DNA of 32,053 nt from Gammaproteobacteria bacterium (lineage in GTDB: Bacteria; Pseudomonadota; Gammaproteobacteria; JACCYU01), in the NCBI GenBank assembly GCA_013695765.1, contig JACCZW010000134.1, positions 1 through 32,053 on the forward strand, in the 5' to 3' direction. A program made the position numbers and the translations under genes. Every line of letters starts with the position of its first letter. The stretch's first letter is position 1. Shown piece by piece: positions 8,878-17,029 of the stretch. The notes below the pieces were generated by a model. The model was not told the origin of the DNA. It saw nothing but the letters and a program-made list of their open reading frames with translations, and ran no database searches.

Positions 8878-9627
8878 TTATGGCAGACTCGCTAAGGCCG
8901 CCAGCGTGCCTTGCCGGGTCAGCGTGACCTTCCCACGCGCGTCGGGCTGACCGAGAAAGGGCAGGGTGTCGCGCACCTGTTTAGGTGTGGCTGGTGTGGG
9001 CGCGATCTGCAGGCGGGCGTCGTATGCCCAACCCGGGCGTAGTTGTGCGTCGCCGTTAAGATTCAGTGCCTCGCCGGTGTTACGCAACTGGGCTGTCGCG
9101 ATGTCGTCCTCCTGCGCCAGGTTGATGTTCACATCGCCCAGCGACAACGCAGAGGGATTCACCAGTCGCGCGTCGCGCCAGACGATCAAACCGTCCGCCG
9201 CCTGTGGGCCGGCATCGTTGAACGCCAGCTTGTCGATGTCTGCCTCGATTGGGCCATCGACCGTGACACCGTAGTTTGACGCGATCGGCGCCAGCAACTG
9301 TTCGGCACCTTCGAGGTGTGCATCGAACACGTGGTAGGCGCTGAGACCACGGGCAATATTCCCATGTGCCTGCAGATCGACGCGGTCGATGCTCACGTCC
9401 GCCTGGATGCGGCCCAACAGCAACGCGTGCGGTCGCAGTTCCCAGTCCACCTGCCCAAGATAGAAGCCGCGTATTCGCAACTGGCTCGCCTGACCCTGCC
9501 AGACCGTGCCTTGCAGGTTGCTTGCCTGAATGTGTGGCGGCAGATATTCGCCAGCCAGGTGCGCGGGCGCGGTTACAATCAGCGATACGATGAAGGCGAC
9601 GATGCCGAGAATGGCCAGTTTGATCAT
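8878..9627 (-). CDS. gspN: type II secretion system protein N
   Basis: A 249-residue bitopic protein of the T2SS. One N-terminal membrane helix (LAILGIVAFIVSLIVTAPAH, about residues 4-23) is followed by a periplasmic beta-rich domain with the GspN landmarks LQGTVWQGQASQLRI and VDWELRPHALLLGRI. It is the last gene of the G-to-N block, 23 nt after gspM. GspN is present in only some T2SS and its role is minor or unclear; it is thought to assist the outer part of the apparatus. Length is normal for the family. The stop at 8878 is followed by a short AT-rich stretch with no clear hairpin plus T-tract. Confidence 0.88.
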   Translation of the reverse strand: MIKLAILGIVAFIVSLIVTAPAHLAGEYLPPHIQASNLQGTVWQGQASQLRIRGFYLGQVDWELRPHALLLGRIQADVSIDRVDLQAHGNIARGLSAYHVFDAHLEGAEQLLAPIASNYGVTVDGPIEADIDKLAFNDAGPQAADGLIVWRDARLVNPSALSLGDVNINLAQEDDIATAQLRNTGEALNLNGDAQLRPGWAYDARLQIAPTPATPKQVRDTLPFLGQPDARGKVTLTRQGTLAALASLP

Positions 9628-9650
9628 TATGGGAATATTTTGGGGGCAGT

Positions 9651-10136
9651 TCAGGACCGTTGCAGACTGAGGCGGGCGTCAACCCGGCCTGGTGTGGTGT
9701 CGGGCGTTATTGTGGCGCGCGTAACGTCAACGTTGTACGTGCCCTTGAGTCTGCCCAGCCAGCGAATCACGGCATCGAAGTCCGCATTTTCCAGCGACAG
9801 GCGCACGCCGCTTTCGCCTTCGGGCTCCATGCGCGTAATCGGATCCCGCACCTTGCCCTGCGTGGCGGTGCTGTCGACGATGGAGAGCAGCGAGCGCGTC
9901 ATGTCCGTCGCGGCGGTGTTCGGATTCGCGATCCGCGCCTGCCGGACCTGTTCGCCGGCCTCGCGCATCCACGCCAGCACCTCCCGCTGCGCGCGCACAT
10001 TGACGATCAGTTGCGCGCGCCGTTCCGCGATCGGCGCCCAGACCAGCATGTACACCAGCGCGATAGCCACGAATGCGCCGCACGCTACCACCATCAGGCG
10101 TTCACGCGGCTGCAAAGCATAAAACCAATCTTTCAT
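9651..10136 (-). CDS. gspM: type II secretion system protein M
   Basis: A 161-residue inner-membrane protein. The start MKDWFYALQPRERLMVVACG is typical of GspM: a short cytoplasmic segment, then one membrane helix (about residues 14-34), then a periplasmic ferredoxin-like domain ending near SLENADFDAVIRWLGRL. GspM binds GspL and forms part of the inner-membrane platform with GspF and GspC. The ATG overlaps the gspL stop by 4 nt (ATGA), so the two partner proteins are translationally coupled. Confidence 0.92.
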   Translation of the reverse strand: MKDWFYALQPRERLMVVACGAFVAIALVYMLVWAPIAERRAQLIVNVRAQREVLAWMREAGEQVRQARIANPNTAATDMTRSLLSIVDSTATQGKVRDPITRMEPEGESGVRLSLENADFDAVIRWLGRLKGTYNVDVTRATITPDTTPGRVDARLSLQRS

Positions 10137-11404
10137 CCGCGTCTCTCCCGGATCACCAGCCGGCCGTTCACCGTGTTGCCGCGCGTCTCGGCGGATAGGA
10201 TGCGGGCGGCCAGGCCCTGCCCTTCTATATTCTGTTTTATCGTCTCCAGCGACTGCAGCTCGCGGGCGCTCAGACTGACATTCAGGGTGTCGTCCAGATA
10301 GTCGAGGTTATCGATGCTCACATCGGGGGCGTCTACAAGCGCGCTGCCACCGGCCTTAAGCAATGGCATTAAGCCGGCCAGTGTATCGGTGTCGCTCGCC
10401 TGACGCAGCGCCTGCAGCTCTTGCTCCATCTGCACGCGCGCGTTAACGATCCGGGTGGCGCCGGGAAACGTTTCCCGATAAACCTGCTCGATATCCGCCT
10501 GCAGGCTGACATCCTGTTCCGCCAGACGCCGGTAATCCAGAGTGGCGTTGACTGCGTGCAGCGCGACCCAGATACCGGCAAGTGCCGCGGCCGCGCGCCA
10601 GGGCTTCAACTGCCTGACCACATCGCTCTTGATGCGATATGGGCCCTGCAGCAGGTTGATGGCGCGTTGTTCGTCGGCGCCGGCCGCCCAGGCATGCAAA
10701 CGCGCATCGTCGTGCAGTTCATAGCTGACGGCAAGAATGTCCGGCAGCCGCGTGGCGCCGGTCTCGCCATCGGTTGCGTACACATCGATAACGGCAGGCG
10801 GCGCGGCGGCCTCTTCCAGCGCGCAGCCCAGCATGAGCTCGAGATTGGCAGGCTCCAGGGTAAACCCGCTGAATGTTCCGGTGCGCAGCAGTGCGCGATC
10901 CTGCTCGATCAGCAGGCTCCAGTGCTGCTCGCCGCTTAGCGGCACGGCCAGTACATCGGGAATTAACGCCTGCGGCATCAGTCCGGCGCGACGCAACTGC
11001 GCCAGCCACAGATCCATGTCGATGCGCGCTACCACCGCCACCGGATGACCGCCATCGAGCTGGCGGCGGCCGGGCGCGAAATGCAGTTGTTCAACGTTAT
11101 CGGCCAGTTCCTCTTCCAAGGCGAACGGCATCGCGCGCACCAGTTGCTCGCGATTGCGCGCCTTGAGGTTGACCGTGGTCAGCAGAATATTCTCGCTGGG
11201 CGCCAGCACCAGGCAGCGCCGGTAATGAGCGGCTGACGCCGCGTCGTCCAGCGTTCCGTACGCGGTTTCGCCCACCGGCTGGCGTTGCGCGCCCAACACC
11301 TGCCATGCCGCGCCGGGCGATTCGTCGATCTCCGCATCTGCTTCGCCGGTTTCCGCGTGCGGTTCGTTCGTGGCGGGCAAAAGCCGTATCAGTATCGTTT
11401 CCAT
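10133..11404 (-). CDS. gspL: type II secretion system protein L
   Basis: A 423-residue protein with a cytoplasmic actin-like domain (about residues 1-250), one membrane helix (AAALAGIWVALHAVNATLD, near 270-290) and a periplasmic ferredoxin-like C-terminal domain (SLSARELQSLETIKQNIEGQ). RAMPFALEEELADNVEQLHF is the family landmark in the cytoplasmic domain. GspL recruits the ATPase GspE to the membrane and pairs with GspM. The longest frame starts at 11476, but that runs into gspK; the ATG at 11404 (METILIRLLP) gives the normal N-terminus and leaves a 31-nt gap after the gspK stop. Confidence 0.93.
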   Translation of the reverse strand: METILIRLLPATNEPHAETGEADAEIDESPGAAWQVLGAQRQPVGETAYGTLDDAASAAHYRRCLVLAPSENILLTTVNLKARNREQLVRAMPFALEEELADNVEQLHFAPGRRQLDGGHPVAVVARIDMDLWLAQLRRAGLMPQALIPDVLAVPLSGEQHWSLLIEQDRALLRTGTFSGFTLEPANLELMLGCALEEAAAPPAVIDVYATDGETGATRLPDILAVSYELHDDARLHAWAAGADEQRAINLLQGPYRIKSDVVRQLKPWRAAAALAGIWVALHAVNATLDYRRLAEQDVSLQADIEQVYRETFPGATRIVNARVQMEQELQALRQASDTDTLAGLMPLLKAGGSALVDAPDVSIDNLDYLDDTLNVSLSARELQSLETIKQNIEGQGLAARILSAETRGNTVNGRLVIRERRG

Positions 11405-11435
11405 GGTGTCGGTCCCCGATGAATATTGTTGTCTG

Positions 11436-12386
11436 CTAGAAGAATCCCTGCTTGCGGCGGAGAACCCTGATTTCATCGCTCTCGCGCACCAGCAGGCTGT
11501 TCAGCTCCGCGCGCCCGTAGCCGATGCTTGTCTCGACCCGGACTTCGAAAAAATTGGTGGTGACGCCGATCGCCTCAGTGTCGCTGCCGGTCGGCAGGGT
11601 AATGCCCGTGACGCGCTGCACCATCTCAGTAAAATTTTCCGACGAGATGAACGGATTCTGCTGTCTGACCTTGACCAGCGTCACCGCGTCTTCCGGTTCC
11701 ATGCCAAACGCCAGGGCCATCAACACTTCCGGTGGCGCGGTGTTCACGTTGATTGTCGTGGGCGCGGGCAGGGCGGTTATAAACGGCTCGATCCGCTGAT
11801 AGACTTTCTCGTTGAAACCCTTGACCAGACGCAACTCGGTAATGCTGGCCATGGGCTGGTTCGCGGTGCGATAAGGAGGCTCAAGACCGCTGTAGAAATC
11901 GTCCTCGGCGCCGGCGAGGTTTACGGGATTGATGCCCTGATCCATCCAGTCGATGATCGGCCACATCAGGCGCGGAGCCAGCCCTAAGCTCAGCAGCAGG
12001 AGGCGAAACTGTAGTTGCGCGCCATTGCCTGCGCCGCCGGGAGTATTGCCCTGCTGCGCCAGGTTGTTGATATTGAAGCGCGCCTGCGCATCCGTGATGC
12101 GGCCGACCATGTAGCCACCCGGCAGATCGATGGGTGGCAGCGGTTGCGCCCATGCCTCGCCGAGCGCATCGATATCCGGTCTGCGGTCGCGCCTCAAAAT
12201 AAGTTTGGCCAATTCTTCGCCGCCCTTGGCGTACTCCCAGGCCTGGGCGCCGTCAACGAGATTGCCGGTGCGCCGAATGTCGAACTGCTGTTGCATGGTG
12301 AATGACACCGCGGTCACGGTCGCGAGCGCCACGATCAAAAGTGCGGTGACCAGCGCGACCCCGCGTTGGCCGCAGGGCACGGTCAT
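11436..12386 (-). CDS. gspK: type II secretion minor pseudopilin GspK
   Basis: A 316-residue minor pseudopilin. The prepilin leader MTVPCGQRG is cleaved after G9, giving VALVTALLIVALATVTAVSF as the N-terminal helix. As usual for GspK, Glu at position +5 is absent (Thr here). The large globular domain carries the helix-hairpin-helix-like region VNVNTAPPEVLMALAFGMEP and the conserved WPIIDWMDQ block. GspK caps the pseudopilus tip with GspI and GspJ. The ATG overlaps the gspJ stop by 4 nt. Confidence 0.94.
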   Translation of the reverse strand: MTVPCGQRGVALVTALLIVALATVTAVSFTMQQQFDIRRTGNLVDGAQAWEYAKGGEELAKLILRRDRRPDIDALGEAWAQPLPPIDLPGGYMVGRITDAQARFNINNLAQQGNTPGGAGNGAQLQFRLLLLSLGLAPRLMWPIIDWMDQGINPVNLAGAEDDFYSGLEPPYRTANQPMASITELRLVKGFNEKVYQRIEPFITALPAPTTINVNTAPPEVLMALAFGMEPEDAVTLVKVRQQNPFISSENFTEMVQRVTGITLPTGSDTEAIGVTTNFFEVRVETSIGYGRAELNSLLVRESDEIRVLRRKQGFF

Positions 12387-13003
12387 TGCGGCAGCAGCAT
12401 GACGCGGCGCATCTCACCCCAGGGCTCAGCGGTCAGGGTCATCTCCAGCGCACGCGGCAGCGCACCCTCGTCAGTCGGGCTTTGGCCCAGCGGCGGCCAC
12501 GAGGTCTGCCACTGGCGCTGTTCGTCCATGTATCTGAACTCCAGGCCCATTACGGACTCCAGCAGATTCGTGCGCAAGGTGGTGTCCTCGTCGGCGCCGT
12601 CCAGCATCGGCCAGGTCAGCCGCAGCAACTGCTCGTTCTCTTCATCGTAGTCATAGGCCACCCGTTGCAACTCGCTGCGCTTCTGGGCGGCGGGATTCGC
12701 CCAGCCGGCGCGCGTGAAGCTGAGCTGTGGCTCATCTTCAACGATCTCGGTGCTTTCCAGCGGCGGACGCTGATCGCCGTATTGATCGCGCACGCGCCGG
12801 TTGACGATCTGGTCGACGTCGCGCTGCAGATAACGCATCGTCATCTGCAATCGCGCCAGCCGGTTAGACTCGGCCCGCGCATGACTGGAAGTGAGCAGCA
12901 CGTTGTTGAGGCCGCTGTAAGCGAGTGCGCTCATCACCGCGAATACCGACACCGCGATCAGCAGCTCGATAAGGGTCATGCCGCTGGCGCGCTTACTCAC
13001 CAC
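12383..13003 (-). CDS. gspJ: type II secretion minor pseudopilin GspJ
   Basis: A 206-residue minor pseudopilin. The leader VVSKRASG is followed by the N-methylation helix MTLIELLIAVSVFAVMSALA with Glu at +5. The central block LQMTMRYLQRDVDQIVNRRV and the end WGEMRRVMLLP are characteristic of GspJ. The start is a GTG at 13003 (a second GTG follows directly), which overlaps the gspI stop by 11 nt. GspJ joins GspI, GspK and GspH in the pseudopilus tip complex. Confidence 0.94.
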   Translation of the reverse strand: MVSKRASGMTLIELLIAVSVFAVMSALAYSGLNNVLLTSSHARAESNRLARLQMTMRYLQRDVDQIVNRRVRDQYGDQRPPLESTEIVEDEPQLSFTRAGWANPAAQKRSELQRVAYDYDEENEQLLRLTWPMLDGADEDTTLRTNLLESVMGLEFRYMDEQRQWQTSWPPLGQSPTDEGALPRALEMTLTAEPWGEMRRVMLLPQ

Positions 13004-13427
13004 TGGCGTTGCCGCCGCTGGTGCTACCGGGCGTGTTGCCGGCCGCGTCGCCGCGTTGGGGCCGCACCACGAAGCCGGTCAATATGCTGATTGGCGAGAT
13101 TTCTTCGTCGTCGTCCAGTCGGACCTCGACGTCGATGCGGCGCATTTCGGGCTCGGGCGTGTTGATCACGCGGGTGGTCCAGAACCATTCGCGACCCGCC
13201 ATCTCGACGTCGCCGCCGCCGCCGCCGGGCGCGGGCCAGTAATCGTCCCGGGTGCGCATCTCCGCCAGACGATTCTCGGCAACCCATTGCGCGAAAGTCT
13301 TGTCGCGGAGATAACTCGCGTTGGCTGCACCCGTGCCGGTAACCCGGATCAGCGCGGCCAGCGCGTACGCGATGATCGCGAGCGCCACCAGCACTTCCAG
13401 CAGCGTAAAGCCGCGTTGCGTGTTCAT
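12993..13427 (-). CDS. gspI: type II secretion minor pseudopilin GspI
   Basis: A 144-residue minor pseudopilin. The leader MNTQRG is cleaved before FTLLEVLVALAIIAYALAAL, which has the conserved Glu at +5. The later block FAQWVAENRLAEMRTRDDYW is the standard GspI signature, and the WFWTTRVINTPEPEMRRIDV strand follows. The C-terminus carries a Gly/Ser/Asn-rich tail (GNTPGSTSGGNASGE) that is longer than in most homologues. GspI nucleates the tip complex. The ATG at 13427 overlaps the gspH stop by 4 nt. Confidence 0.94.
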   Translation of the reverse strand: MNTQRGFTLLEVLVALAIIAYALAALIRVTGTGAANASYLRDKTFAQWVAENRLAEMRTRDDYWPAPGGGGGDVEMAGREWFWTTRVINTPEPEMRRIDVEVRLDDDEEISPISILTGFVVRPQRGDAAGNTPGSTSGGNASGE

Positions 13428-13930
13428 GTAGCCGGCGAGACGAACGCCAGATTGCCCAGAGCGTCGGCTTTCAGGACGACATATGTATCGCTAGAACCGA
13501 TTTGCGCTCGGAACGGGGTTACTTCGCCGCTGGACATGATGAACACCTGCGGGCGCTCCCGCTGGCGATCGATGGCTGACAGTTCCGCGTCCAGTCCCTC
13601 CAGCTCCAGGGATACCGAGAGTCCTTCCGGCAGGGTTCGCGGGCGCAGCTCCGCGTCATCCTCGACAGGCGTCCACTGCTGGTCGTCCATGCGGTAGAAC
13701 GTGTATCCGCTCTGCCAGAACGCTACCCCAAGCTCCTGCGCATCGAACAGCGCTTCTTCTTTCGCCAACTCGATGAGCGCGCGCAACCGCTCGGCTTCAA
13801 GCTCCACCTGCCGCGCCGCGTTATTGCCTAGCGACAGGGTTGCCATGCTTACGACGATGCCGACGATGACCAGCACCACCATAATTTCGAGCAGCGTGAA
13901 TCCTGAGGTGCTGCGCGGCGCCTGGCGCAT
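13424..13930 (-). CDS. gspH: type II secretion minor pseudopilin GspH
   Basis: A 168-residue minor pseudopilin. The leader MRQAPRSTSG is followed by FTLLEIMVVLVIVGIVVSMA with Glu at +5. The conserved helix LEAERLRALIELAKEEALFD and the strand LGVAFWQSGYTFYRMDDQQW identify GspH. GspH links the tip complex to the major pseudopilin GspG. It begins 3 nt after the gspG stop and its own stop overlaps gspI, so G-H-I-J-K are effectively one translational chain. Confidence 0.93.
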   Translation of the reverse strand: MRQAPRSTSGFTLLEIMVVLVIVGIVVSMATLSLGNNAARQVELEAERLRALIELAKEEALFDAQELGVAFWQSGYTFYRMDDQQWTPVEDDAELRPRTLPEGLSVSLELEGLDAELSAIDRQRERPQVFIMSSGEVTPFRAQIGSSDTYVVLKADALGNLAFVSPAT

Positions 13931-13933
13931 GGC

Positions 13934-14380
13934 CTATTCGAGGTTCCAGTTGGTGATGTCGGCGTTGACGCCAGCGCCGTCGATCTGGCCATCCGCGCCC
14001 ATGGAATAAAGGTCGAATTCACCATTCTGGCCGGGGCTTAAGTATTGATACGGATTGCCCCACGGGTCCTTCGGCAGCCGATCCATGTAGCCGCCGGCTT
14101 TCCAGTTGCGTGGCTCGGGCGGCGTCTCCGGCCGCGTTACCAGCGCGTCGATACCCTGCTCCGTTGACGGATAAACATAGTTATCCAGCCGGTAGAGGTT
14201 CAGCGCGCTCTCCAGCGCGCGGATATCCTGCTTGGCCGCCACGATGCGCGCCTCGTCCGGCGCGTCCATAATGTTGGGAACGACGATGGCGGCCAGAATC
14301 GACAGCACCACCACCACCACCATGACCTCGATGAGAGTGAATCCGTTTACCGCCCGGCGGCGGAGATGATTTCTGACCAT
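13934..14380 (-). CDS. gspG: type II secretion major pseudopilin GspG
   Basis: A 148-residue major pseudopilin. The leader MVRNHLRRRAVNG is cleaved before FTLIEVMVVVVVLSILAAIV, with Glu at +5. The globular domain shows the usual blocks LESALNLYRLDNYVYPSTEQ, DRLPKDPWGNPYQYLSPGQN and a calcium-site-like end, FDLYSMGADGQ. The frame is open to 14752, but that part is antisense to the rhombosortase gene; the ATG at 14380 has a GAGGAA ribosome binding site. It is the first gene of the G-to-N block. Because rrtA points the other way upstream, this block should have its own promoter in 14381-14499. Confidence 0.95.
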   Translation of the reverse strand: MVRNHLRRRAVNGFTLIEVMVVVVVLSILAAIVVPNIMDAPDEARIVAAKQDIRALESALNLYRLDNYVYPSTEQGIDALVTRPETPPEPRNWKAGGYMDRLPKDPWGNPYQYLSPGQNGEFDLYSMGADGQIDGAGVNADITNWNLE

Positions 14381-14499
14381 TGCTTCCTCGTGGTTGAAAA
14401 GTAAATCAATAAATGATGGACGCCGATAATTTCCAATCGCGCTTCCGTTAACAATATCGACAGACGCTGACTTCCCCTTCGACGTAAACCAGACCGACC

Positions 14500-15084
14500 G
14501 TGAACGCGAACCCCGTGCACCATTGGTGGTTGCCCTTAAGTCTAGTGACATTATCCGGCCTGTTGCAGTTCGGTATGCCGGCGACCGCACAGTGGCTGCG
14601 ATATGAACCCGCCATGATCCACAGCAGCTTTGAGATCTGGCGGCTGTTTGGCGCGCATTTCGTGCACCTGAGCTGGCGTCATTATCTGCTGAACGCCGTT
14701 GCATTGCTGGCGATTTCGGCGCTGTACGCACCCGCGCCCGGCGTGCTCGCATGGCGGCTTTGCGTCAGCGCCGCCGCGGTGAGTCTCGGTTTGTTGTGGT
14801 TCAACCTGTCGCTGGGCTGGTATGTGGGCATGTCAGGCATCCTGCATGGCCTGCTGGTCGCCGGCAGCGTGCGCGACTGTTTTGCGCGCAACGTTAGCGG
14901 CGCCCTCATGTTGCTGGCGGTGACTGGAAAATTGATCTGGGAGCAGATCAACGGACCCATGCCGGGCAGCGAGGCCGCGGCGGGCGGCCGGGTCATCGTG
15001 GACGCGCATCTTTATGGCGCCCTCGGTGGTGTCGTCGCACTGTGTGTCGAAACCATCTTCGCGCGATGGACGGGACGGCGTTGA
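14500..15084 (+). CDS. rrtA: rhombosortase (GlyGly-CTERM processing rhomboid protease)
   Basis: A 194-residue polytopic intramembrane serine protease. Rhomboid hallmarks are visible: HYLLN (H61-N65, the HxxxN motif), YVGMSGILHG with nucleophile S112, and VDAHLYGALGG with catalytic H170. The short length and lack of extra domains match rhombosortases, which cut the C-terminal GlyGly-CTERM signal of T2SS-exported proteins. It starts at GTG 14500. It is the only plus-strand gene inside the gsp locus, divergent from gspG and convergent with the S8 protease, whose 3' end it overlaps by 73 nt (15012-15084). That protease carries a GlyGly-CTERM-like end and is the obvious substrate. Whether there are other substrates in the genome cannot be seen here. 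Confidence 0.92.
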   Translation: MNANPVHHWWLPLSLVTLSGLLQFGMPATAQWLRYEPAMIHSSFEIWRLFGAHFVHLSWRHYLLNAVALLAISALYAPAPGVLAWRLCVSAAAVSLGLLWFNLSLGWYVGMSGILHGLLVAGSVRDCFARNVSGALMLLAVTGKLIWEQINGPMPGSEAAAGGRVIVDAHLYGALGGVVALCVETIFARWTGRR

Positions 15085-17003
15085 CACAACAAACCGCTAA
15101 GCCCGCCCAGCAGCATGCCGCACAGCATGAAATCCGCGGCGCCACCGCCACCGTCAGCGATGGCGGCGCCATCACCATTGTCAGGGGCGCCGCCACCCTG
15201 CGTGGAGAGGCTTGTGTTCAGCGCATAACGCCCAGTGGTGCTGATGCTGAAGCCTTCCACCGCGACGAAATAGGTGCCCGCGACCAGGCTGTTGTCGAGG
15301 GCGAAATTCAGATTTACACCTGCATCGTTCTCGCCTATCGACGGGACGATATTGTCTTGCTGGGTCAGCAATCGTCCGTTTGCATCGAACAGGTAGCCAT
15401 AGGTATCGGTGCTGCCGGTGGTGGCGACGCGCACGTTACCGGCGGCCGGCAGCGATAGCCGGTACACGTCGAACTGGTAAGCCCCTTTGAGCGCACCGCC
15501 TTGCGCGCTTCCTAGCACCAGCGGCGCCGCCGTCGCGAATGCGGCGCGCAGGCCGTTATCATCAGCCGCCGTCGCGATGTCACCGGTCGCCACGGCGCGC
15601 ACCGCCGCCGCGGCGTCGAGAAAGCCGGCCCCGCAAAGTGGGTCATCGCAGCGCTGACCCGTAACTGTCGCGGGAAACGGGCGCGCGGTGGCGCGCAAGA
15701 TCGCGATCAGTTGTCGCGGTGTCAGGTTGTTGTTGAGAGACAGCATCAGCGAGGCCACACCCGCCACCAGTGGCGCGGAGAAGCTCGTGCCAGAGATCGT
15801 TTCGTAACGGTCTCCGCCGGGAAGCGGCGCCTGCACGCCTCGATTCGCCGCACTCAACAGATCCACACCCGGTGCGATCAGCCCGATTTTCGCGCCGAAA
15901 TTACTGAACGACACCAGCGCGCCTTCGCGCGTCGAGGCGGCGACCGGCAATACGCCCTGACAGCTGGACGGACTGGTGCGCAGCGCGTTGATTGCTTCAT
16001 TGCCGGCCGCGGCCACCACCACCGCACCGGTCGCGATGATGTCGTCCACGGCGGCCTGTTCGGACGCCAGGCAGGTTCCCGGTCCGCCAACGCTCAGGTT
16101 GATGACCCGCGCCGGGTTGGGATTTCGCGGGATGCCTGGTACGGGCAGTCCCGCCGCCCAGCGTGCCGCATCGATGATGTCCGAGGCGTATCCGCCGCAT
16201 CTGCCCAGCGCGCGCACCGGCAGAATGCGCGCGCTCCAGTCAACGCCGGCGATGCCCTGGCCATTGTTGGTTACGGCGCCGATAAGGCTCGCCACGCGCG
16301 TGCCGTGCCAGCCGCTGGGCCGAATCTGCGGCGGGGTATCGGGGCCACAGGCGCCGGCGGTGGCGCCGTCGCCAGGATCGGCCGGATCTGGATCGCGGCC
16401 GTCACCGTCGTTGGCGTTTAAGAAACCGCCCCCGGGATCCTCCGAGACAAAGTCGTAACCGGGTGCGAGCCGCCCGTCAATGTCGATATGTTCGGGTCTG
16501 ATGCCGGAATCGATGACCGCCACGGTCACATCCGTGCCGCCGGTGGTCGTATCCCAGGCCGCGGGCGCATTGATAGCCGCGCGCTCAATAGCCGCTGGTC
16601 GCAGATAATACTGGCCATTGAACCGCGGATCGTTCGGGACGAGAGCCAGGTCATACCGAACATCGGGATCGGCGTATTCGATTTCCGGATGGCGGGACCA
16701 GTCTCGCGCCATGGCGGCGATTGCTCCCGGCGCCATCGGACGATCCATCGTAATCAGATGTGCGCCGCCGGACATTTCGCGCTGGATAGTCATGTTCATG
16801 CCGGTCTGTGCCGCCATGGCCGTAACGCGCCGCGTCGCGGGGACCGTTTTGCCGGTCGAATTGCGAAATTTGACGATCAGGCGCGCCGCGCCTGGCTCTA
16901 TTGATTTACCGCGCAACGTCGCCGCGGTGCCTTGTTGCAATTGCAAGGCGAAGCTTAATGCGGCGATTAGCGCTATCGCACCTGAGGTCACTTGTTTGTC
17001 CAT
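15012..17003 (-). CDS. secreted S8 (subtilisin-type) protease with GlyGly-CTERM signal
   Basis: A 663-residue exoprotease precursor. Order of parts: Sec signal peptide (to about residue 28, ending GTAA), an I9-like prodomain (about 41-117, RLIVKF to YADPDVRY), and the S8 catalytic domain with D165 (AVIDSG), H233 (GWHGTRVASLIG) and S407 (SGTSFSAPLVAG). A PPC-like beta domain (about 505-600) and a Gly/Asp-rich linker follow, then the sorting signal GGGGAADFMLCGMLLGGLSG and a basic QRRPVHRAK patch. An extra 14-residue Ser/Thr/Pro-rich tail follows the basic patch, which is unusual. The frame can be opened at TTG 17033, but the ATG at 17003 has AGGA upstream and gives a clean signal peptide. It lies 26 nt after a prodomain-like lipoprotein gene and presumably leaves through the surrounding T2SS before rhombosortase trimming. 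Confidence 0.93.
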   Translation of the reverse strand: MDKQVTSGAIALIAALSFALQLQQGTAATLRGKSIEPGAARLIVKFRNSTGKTVPATRRVTAMAAQTGMNMTIQREMSGGAHLITMDRPMAPGAIAAMARDWSRHPEIEYADPDVRYDLALVPNDPRFNGQYYLRPAAIERAAINAPAAWDTTTGGTDVTVAVIDSGIRPEHIDIDGRLAPGYDFVSEDPGGGFLNANDGDGRDPDPADPGDGATAGACGPDTPPQIRPSGWHGTRVASLIGAVTNNGQGIAGVDWSARILPVRALGRCGGYASDIIDAARWAAGLPVPGIPRNPNPARVINLSVGGPGTCLASEQAAVDDIIATGAVVVAAAGNEAINALRTSPSSCQGVLPVAASTREGALVSFSNFGAKIGLIAPGVDLLSAANRGVQAPLPGGDRYETISGTSFSAPLVAGVASLMLSLNNNLTPRQLIAILRATARPFPATVTGQRCDDPLCGAGFLDAAAAVRAVATGDIATAADDNGLRAAFATAAPLVLGSAQGGALKGAYQFDVYRLSLPAAGNVRVATTGSTDTYGYLFDANGRLLTQQDNIVPSIGENDAGVNLNFALDNSLVAGTYFVAVEGFSISTTGRYALNTSLSTQGGGAPDNGDGAAIADGGGGAADFMLCGMLLGGLSGLLCQRRPVHRAKMVSTHSATTPPRAP

Positions 17004-17029
17004 AAAATGGTTGTCCTGGTAAATCGAAA

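Noticed and set aside
15711-16421. 236-codon plus-strand open frame
   Set aside because: Antisense to the S8 protease catalytic domain; Arg/Ala-rich with no motif.
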